Source of the DNA: Magnetospirillum sp902729445
GTDB taxonomy: Bacteria > Pseudomonadota > Alphaproteobacteria > Rhodospirillales > Magnetospirillaceae
DNA: 64,000 nucleotides
NCBI RefSeq assembly: GCF_902729445.1
Contig: NZ_CACVCE010000023.1
Coordinates: 186,001-250,000 of the forward strand
Reading direction: 5' to 3'
Below are positions 59,620-64,000 of the stretch, in pieces. The notes beneath the pieces were generated by a model. That model did not search any database, had not been told where the DNA came from, and worked only from the letters and a program-made list of their open reading frames with translations. Every line of letters starts with the position of its first letter. Position 1 is the first letter of the stretch. The position numbers were made by a program, and so were the translations under genes.

Positions 59620-60546
59620 TCAATCAAACAGGCTGGAAACCGAGCGCTCTTCCGAGATGCGCTGGATCGATTCGGCCATCAAGGGCGCGATGGTGATCTG
59701 GCGGATGTTGTGGGCCATCTTGACCGCCTCGGTGGCGGGGATGGAATCGGTGATGACCAGCTCTTCCAGCGGGCTCGAGGTGACGCGGGCCACCGCGCCG
59801 CCCGACAGCACGCCGTGCGTCACATAGGCCGAGACCGACACCGCGCCGGCCTTCATCAGGGCCTCGGCCGCGTTGCACAAGGTGCCGGCGGAATCGACGA
59901 TGTCGTCGACCAGCACGCAGCGGCGTCCGTGCACTTCACCGATGATGTTCATCACTTCCGACACGCCGGCCCGTTCGCGGCGCTTGTCGATGATCGCCAG
60001 ATCGGCGTCGATGCGGCTGGCGATGGCGCGGGCCCGCACCACGCCGCCGACGTCGGGCGACACCACCATGACGTTGTCATAGCGGGCGCGGATGTCGTTG
60101 ACGAACACCGGGGCGGCATAAAGATTGTCCAGCGGGATATCGAAGAAGCCCTGGATCTGGCCGGAATGCAGGTCCAGCGTGACGACGCGGTCGGCGCCGG
60201 CGGTGGTGATCAGGTTGGCGACCATCTTGGCCGAGATCGGCGTGCGCGGACCCGACTTGCGGTCCTGGCGGGCATAGCCGAAATAGGGGATGACCGCGGT
60301 GATGCGCCGGGCCGAGCCGCGCTTGAGCGCGTCCAGGCTGATCAGCAGCTCCATCAGATTGTCGTTGGTGGGATAGCAGGTCGACTGGATGACGAAGACA
60401 TCCTCGCCACGAACGTTCTCGTGGATCTCGACGAAAATCTCCATGTCCGAGAACCGGCGCACGCTGGCCTTGGTGATGGACATGGTCATGTATTCGGCGA
60501 TCGCTTCGGCGAGCGGGCGATTGCTGTTGCAGGCGAGGATTTTCAT
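59620..60546 (-). CDS. prs: Ribose-phosphate pyrophosphokinase
   Basis: This 308-residue enzyme makes PRPP from ribose 5-phosphate and ATP. Motifs are FSDMEIFVEIHENVRGEDVF, YFGYARQDRKSGPRTPISAK, TLDLHSGQIQGFFDIP and the PRPP loop RRCVLVDDIVDSAGTLCNAA. All are complete. The ATG overlaps the stop of the upstream lipoprotein gene by 4 nt, an unusual coupling for prs. PRPP feeds pyrF and trpF products among others. Confidence 0.96.
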   Translation of the reverse strand: MKILACNSNRPLAEAIAEYMTMSITKASVRRFSDMEIFVEIHENVRGEDVFVIQSTCYPTNDNLMELLISLDALKRGSARRITAVIPYFGYARQDRKSGPRTPISAKMVANLITTAGADRVVTLDLHSGQIQGFFDIPLDNLYAAPVFVNDIRARYDNVMVVSPDVGGVVRARAIASRIDADLAIIDKRRERAGVSEVMNIIGEVHGRRCVLVDDIVDSAGTLCNAAEALMKAGAVSVSAYVTHGVLSGGAVARVTSSPLEELVITDSIPATEAVKMAHNIRQITIAPLMAESIQRISEERSVSSLFD

Positions 60547-61664
60547 CGAGCTGGCACCTTGGGTGAGCGCGGGGCGTTGGGTTTTGGCGAAGAAGCCTTC
60601 TTCACCGTCTTCTTCTTGGAGGGACTGGCCTTGACCCCCTTGGCAGGCTTCGATTTCACCGGTTTGACCGGCGAAACCTTGGCAGGCGGTTTGGTCGCCG
60701 CCTTCACCTGACCCGGGGCCGTTCCCGCCACAATTTTCTGCTCGCTTGAATTGGCCCTTCCTATATCAGCCGGTCTCATTTCTGTAAACGGGCTTGGGGC
60801 CGGGGGCGGCGTCTCGGCGGGTCGGGCCTCGGTTTCGGGGGCGGCCATGCCGGCCCGTTCGGCGGCGCGGATGACCTGGATGATGCCGGCGGCGCCGCCT
60901 TCGGCGACGTCGCGGGCCAGTCCGCCCCACGGCCCTTTCAGGCGCCCCTTCGGCACCTCGCCTTCCTGGTCGATCAAGGCCATCTGGCCGCCATCGATGG
61001 CGCGCTTGACCTGCCAGGCCACCGACAGCAGGTCATCGCCGCTTTTGGCCGGGGCCACCGAGACCAGGCCGCGCACCACATAGGCGCCGCCGGCTGGCAC
61101 CACCTCGAACCCGGCGGACTCCAGGGCCAGGCGCAGCGCCTGCGGCAATGCCTTGTCGCCATCGCCGGGCAGGCCGGCGACGGGCTCGACGCGAATCTTG
61201 GGCCGGGTCGCCTGGGCCGCCGGGGCGTCGCGGCGCGGCTGGGCGTCGGGGTCGGTCAGGCGGGCGGCAAGGATTCCGGTCGCCTCGGCGGCGACGGCCT
61301 TCAGGCGCCGCGGGTCGGGGCTTTGCCAGACCGCGCGCGGGATCGGCTGGGTGAAGGCGGTGACGATTTCGCCGTCGGCAGCGGCCACATTCCAGGCCAG
61401 GCTGTTATCCATCACATCGGCGGTCAGGACGTGGCCGAAGGCGGCGTTGGAACTGATGGTCGCCGGGATTTCCTTGAGTTCCAGGGCCTTGACCATTTCC
61501 TCGGCCAGGTCGGGGAAGGCCAGGATCGGCCGGATGGTCAGGCCGCGCCCCATCTTCGGCCGCGCCAGCGACGGCGGCGGCCCTTCATGGCGGAACGGCT
61601 GGGGAATGTCGCCGCAGGCGGCCATCGCCGCCGCCAGCACCAGAAGGGACCAGCGCAGCCGCAT
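60543..61664 (-). CDS. Putative lipoprotein with lysine-rich tail
   Basis: This 373-residue protein has a lipoprotein signal (MRLRWSLLVLAAAMAACGD, lipobox Cys at residue 17). The middle region alternates strands and helices (PILAFPDLAEEMVKALELKE, LRLALESAGFEVVPAGGAYV, VAWQVKRAIDGGQMALIDQE). The last ~50 residues are almost only K, P, S, A and V, like a histone H1-type tail. No family is recognised. It is encoded between a 25-residue peptide and prs in the lgt operon; Lgt would attach its lipid. Confidence 0.72.
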   Translation of the reverse strand: MRLRWSLLVLAAAMAACGDIPQPFRHEGPPPSLARPKMGRGLTIRPILAFPDLAEEMVKALELKEIPATISSNAAFGHVLTADVMDNSLAWNVAAADGEIVTAFTQPIPRAVWQSPDPRRLKAVAAEATGILAARLTDPDAQPRRDAPAAQATRPKIRVEPVAGLPGDGDKALPQALRLALESAGFEVVPAGGAYVVRGLVSVAPAKSGDDLLSVAWQVKRAIDGGQMALIDQEGEVPKGRLKGPWGGLARDVAEGGAAGIIQVIRAAERAGMAAPETEARPAETPPPAPSPFTEMRPADIGRANSSEQKIVAGTAPGQVKAATKPPAKVSPVKPVKSKPAKGVKASPSKKKTVKKASSPKPNAPRSPKVPAR

Positions 61665-61667
61665 GGT

Positions 61668-61745
61668 TCAGCCCACCATCAGGCCGACGCAGGTGGTCAG
61701 GGTGGCGATGGCCAGGAAAGCCAGCAGCATCATCAGGTGGGGCAT
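61668..61745 (-). CDS. Putative 25-residue membrane peptide
   Basis: An ATG overlapping the pgeF stop (TGATG) opens a 25-codon frame reading MPHLMMLLAFLAIATLTTCV, then GLMVG and TGA, 3 bp before the lipoprotein ATG. GGAG lies 5 nt upstream, inside pgeF. The peptide is one hydrophobic segment, so a small membrane protein is likely. Its tight fit between two genes supports translation, but this is not proven. Confidence 0.55.
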   Translation of the reverse strand: MPHLMMLLAFLAIATLTTCVGLMVG

Positions 61746-62512
61746 CAGCGCTCCAGCACGATCACCGACAATTGTCGGCCATAATCGGGTTCGCCGGCCA
61801 GGGTGGTGCGACGATAGCTGAAGAAGCGGGCCTTGTCGCGCAAGGTGTCGGCCGGCAGGCGGGTGACCTCTTGCACTCCCAGTCGGGCCAGCTTGCGCGA
61901 CACGTAACCCGGCAGGTCGAACAGGAAATGTCCGGCCCTGGGCGCGGGCGCGAAGAAATCGGCATTGTCGGCGGACTCGGCCAGGAAGGGGGCGGGAAAG
62001 TCCGGCCCGACCTCGTACGAGCGCTGGCCGATACAGGGGCCAATGGCGGCGACGATGGTCTTGGCCTTGGCGCCTTGTTCGGCCATGCGGGCCAGGGTGT
62101 TGTCGAGAATGCCGGCCAACGCGCCCTTCCAGCCGGCGTGGGCGGCGCCGATCACGCCTCCCTTACGGTCGGCGAACAGCACCGGCGCGCAATCGGCGGT
62201 CAGGATCCCCAGCGCCAGGCCGGGCTGGGTGGTGACCATGCCGTCGGCGACCGGGCGGGAATCGGCGGCGAACGGGGCATCGACCAGGATGGAATCGGCG
62301 GTGTGGGCCTGGTGCACGGTGACCAGGGCCTTGTCGGGCAGATCCAGCATGGCCATGGCGCGCGAGCGGTTTTCCGCCACCGCCGAGGGCTCGTCGTTCG
62401 AGCCGGGACCGCAATTCAGCGAGGCGTAGATGCCGGTCGATACCCCGCCTTCGCGGGTGAAGAAGGCGTGACGAATGCGCATGATCTCGTTTAAGGCGGA
62501 CAGCGTGATCAT
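61745..62512 (-). CDS. pgeF: Peptidoglycan editing factor / YfiH-type laccase-domain protein
   Basis: This 255-residue protein has the YfiH/PgeF signature: AFFTREGGVSTGIYASLN, LVTVHQAHTADS, LTADCAPVLFADRKGG, AAHAGWKGALAG and AIGPCIGQRSYEVGPDF. Family members act on purine nucleosides or edit the dipeptide of peptidoglycan precursors. The Cys and His ligands (TADC, HAGW) are kept. It sits between midA and the small membrane peptide, in the common alphaproteobacterial lgt-midA-pgeF order. Confidence 0.92.
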   Translation of the reverse strand: MITLSALNEIMRIRHAFFTREGGVSTGIYASLNCGPGSNDEPSAVAENRSRAMAMLDLPDKALVTVHQAHTADSILVDAPFAADSRPVADGMVTTQPGLALGILTADCAPVLFADRKGGVIGAAHAGWKGALAGILDNTLARMAEQGAKAKTIVAAIGPCIGQRSYEVGPDFPAPFLAESADNADFFAPAPRAGHFLFDLPGYVSRKLARLGVQEVTRLPADTLRDKARFFSYRRTTLAGEPDYGRQLSVIVLER

Positions 62513-62523
62513 CCTGCTTCCTT

Positions 62524-63591
62524 TCAGCCGACAAAACCAGGCGGCGCCGGCAATGCCGGATGGGCCAGGGCCAGGGCCTTGAACAGGGTGCCCATTTCAT
62601 CGGCGTCGATCAAGCGGCGCAACTGGCCGGCAATGTCGGCGCGGGCCTTGGGGCCGGCGGCCTGGGCCAACAGGGCGGCACGGGTCTCGATGCCCAGGCG
62701 CTTCAGGAACTCGCCCTGGGTCACCGTGCCCCAGGCCCGGGCCGGCATGGCCGCCCGGGCCAGCGCCTCGAAATCGACATGGGCGGTCAGGTCGGCGCTG
62801 CCGGGGTCTTCCAGAACCGGGTGGAAGCGATGGCGGCTGACCGCCTGCAAGGTCTCGCCCAAAGCCGAACGCGGATGGCCGTAATCGATGATCAGGGCCA
62901 GGCCGGGCTGGCGGGCGATGCGGGCGCCGATGGCGGCGGCCAGGGTGCGGCCGGCCGGGCAGGTCTCGGCGATGGCGCCGTCCTCGGCATTGTCCAGCAG
63001 GTCGTCGGGCAGGTCGGGGCGCGCGTGGGGGCCGGGGGCGAAGGCGAAGCCGGGGGCTTGCAGGCTCACCATCCGCTCGTGCCAGTGGCCCTGGTGGCGG
63101 ACATGCTGGCGGATCGGCAGGGCGTCGAACAATTCGTTGGCCACCAGCACCATCGGGCCATCGGGGACGTCCTCGAAGCGTTCGGTCCAATGGATGAGGT
63201 GGCCGGCCAGGGTCTGGGCCTGGCGGGCGGCCAGGCGCGGGCTGGCCTCCACCAGCCAGATCTCCAGGGCGGCGCGGCAGGCCGGCACGTTGGCGATGGT
63301 GCGCAGCATGTCGCTCATCAAGGTACCGCGGCCCGGACCCAATTCCGCGAAGACCAGGCGCTCGGGGCTGCCCAGCATCTGCCAGGCGACGATGGTCCAC
63401 AGGCCGATCATCTCGCCGAACATCTGGCTGATTTCCGGCGCGGTGGTGAAGTCGCCCTGCGCCCCGAACGGCTCGCGGCTGGTGTAATAGCCCAGCTCGG
63501 GATGAAACAGCGCCTCGGCCATGAAATCGGCGACGCTGACCGGCCCGCCCAGGCGGATACGCTCGGCCAGAAGGGCGGTCAGCGAGGCCAT
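62524..63591 (-). CDS. MidA/NDUFAF7-family SAM-dependent methyltransferase
   Basis: This 355-residue protein has the DUF185 pattern: VADFMAEALFHPELGYYTSR at the start, DFTTAPEISQMFGEMIGLW, the SAM-binding FAELGPGRGTLMSDMLRT, and VLVANELFDALPIRQ. The human homologue methylates an arginine in respiratory complex I during assembly, so a similar role is likely here. Its ATG is 1 bp from the lgt stop. Confidence 0.92.
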   Translation of the reverse strand: MASLTALLAERIRLGGPVSVADFMAEALFHPELGYYTSREPFGAQGDFTTAPEISQMFGEMIGLWTIVAWQMLGSPERLVFAELGPGRGTLMSDMLRTIANVPACRAALEIWLVEASPRLAARQAQTLAGHLIHWTERFEDVPDGPMVLVANELFDALPIRQHVRHQGHWHERMVSLQAPGFAFAPGPHARPDLPDDLLDNAEDGAIAETCPAGRTLAAAIGARIARQPGLALIIDYGHPRSALGETLQAVSRHRFHPVLEDPGSADLTAHVDFEALARAAMPARAWGTVTQGEFLKRLGIETRAALLAQAAGPKARADIAGQLRRLIDADEMGTLFKALALAHPALPAPPGFVG

Positions 63592-63592
63592 G

Positions 63593-64000
63593 TCAGACGC
63601 GGGGACGGCGCTTGCCGGCCCACCAGATCACCAGGCCGCCGGCGGCGAACAGCGGCACCGACAGCAATTGGCCCATGGTGGCGCCGCCGACCAGGAAACC
63701 CAGATGGGCGTCGGGCTGGCGGAACAGTTCGCCGATGACCCGGGCGACGCTATAGCCGATCAGGAAGGTGCCGGCGATGGTGCCCTTGCGGTTGCGGATG
63801 GCCGGCACCCGCCACATCAGGCCCAGCACCACCACCAGGGCCAGGCCTTCCAGGCCGGCCTGGTACAATTGGCTGGGATGGCGCGGCTCGGGGCCGCCGG
63901 CCGGGAATACCATGGCCCACGGCACGTCGGGGGCGACGCGGCCGAACAGCTCGCCATTGATGAAATTGGCGATGCGGCCGAAGAACAATCCGATCGGCAC
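63593..64000 (-). CDS. lgt: Prolipoprotein diacylglyceryl transferase (partial)
   Basis: Only the C-terminal ~135 residues are in the window; the 5' part is beyond base 64000. The visible part has the Lgt signature GRIANFINGELFGR and RHPSQLYQAGLEG, and at least three membrane helices. Lgt moves diacylglycerol onto the lipobox cysteine of prolipoproteins, including probably the lipoprotein in the same operon. Confidence 0.93.
   Translation of the reverse strand: MPIGLFFGRIANFINGELFGRVAPDVPWAMVFPAGGPEPRHPSQLYQAGLEGLALVVVLGLMWRVPAIRNRKGTIAGTFLIGYSVARVIGELFRQPDAHLGFLVGGATMGQLLSVPLFAAGGLVIWWAGKRRPRV

Overview
The window is GC-rich, densely packed bacterial chromosome. Gene content and order (aroA-cmk-rpsA-ihfB-lapA-pyrF-trpF, lgt-midA-pgeF, a zinc-ribbon TIGR02300 protein, many chemoreceptors and multihaem cytochromes) suggest an alphaproteobacterium of the Rhodospirillales, most like Magnetospirillum or a relative. 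This assignment comes from gene content only; no database search was possible.

Layout. 1-9865: a small membrane methyltransferase, then two divergent operons of the amidoligase type. The minus operon has a transglutaminase-DUF2126 protein, a fused circularly permuted ATP-grasp/alpha-E protein and a second transglutaminase. The plus operon has separate ATP-grasp and alpha-E proteins. 9871-11080: a higBA toxin-antitoxin pair, tRNA-Ala(GGC) and a zinc-ribbon protein. 11263-18470: a housekeeping run (aroA, cmk, rpsA, ihfB, lapA-like, pyrF, trpF), broken between rpsA and ihfB by an abortive-infection gene that has its own promoter and an attenuator-like leader. 18445-24324: a diguanylate cyclase, an M16 peptidase pair, a monooxygenase-fold protein and a TPR/glycosyltransferase protein.

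24325-35277: a minus-strand phage morphogenesis block in T7-like order (capsid, small head protein, tail tubular proteins A and B, two tail fibres, tiny ORFs, small and large terminase, lysis genes). It has no portal, scaffold, internal core, integrase or replication genes. 35665-46622: chemoreceptor-like proteins (one soluble, one with a CZB zinc domain, one with a periplasmic haem motif), mutM, an enoyl-CoA hydratase, small exported proteins and ilvE. 46714-49224: a MarR regulator and an OmpR/EnvZ-type two-component system. 49708-52374: a three-gene electron-transfer operon (heptahaem cytochrome c, cytochrome b, ethylbenzene-dehydrogenase-like haem protein). 52554-59356: a complete leucine/isovalerate operon liuABCDE. 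Its last gene is interrupted by one N and an exact 319-bp duplication, most simply an unresolved contig overlap. 59620-64000: a minus operon lgt-midA-pgeF-(25-aa membrane peptide)-lipoprotein-prs.

How the genes connect. IlvE and LiuABCDE together give leucine breakdown from transamination to acetyl-CoA and acetoacetate, apart from the oxo-acid dehydrogenase step. The MarR gene is divergent from ilvE and has a palindrome over its own start.

The most unusual non-coding signals are: a 118-bp structured repeat in two close copies and one diverged copy, with compensatory stem changes; a 265-bp element bounded by 21-bp inverted repeats; a hairpin that covers the Shine-Dalgarno of the Abi gene and ends in a T run; and a set of terminators between the phage genes.
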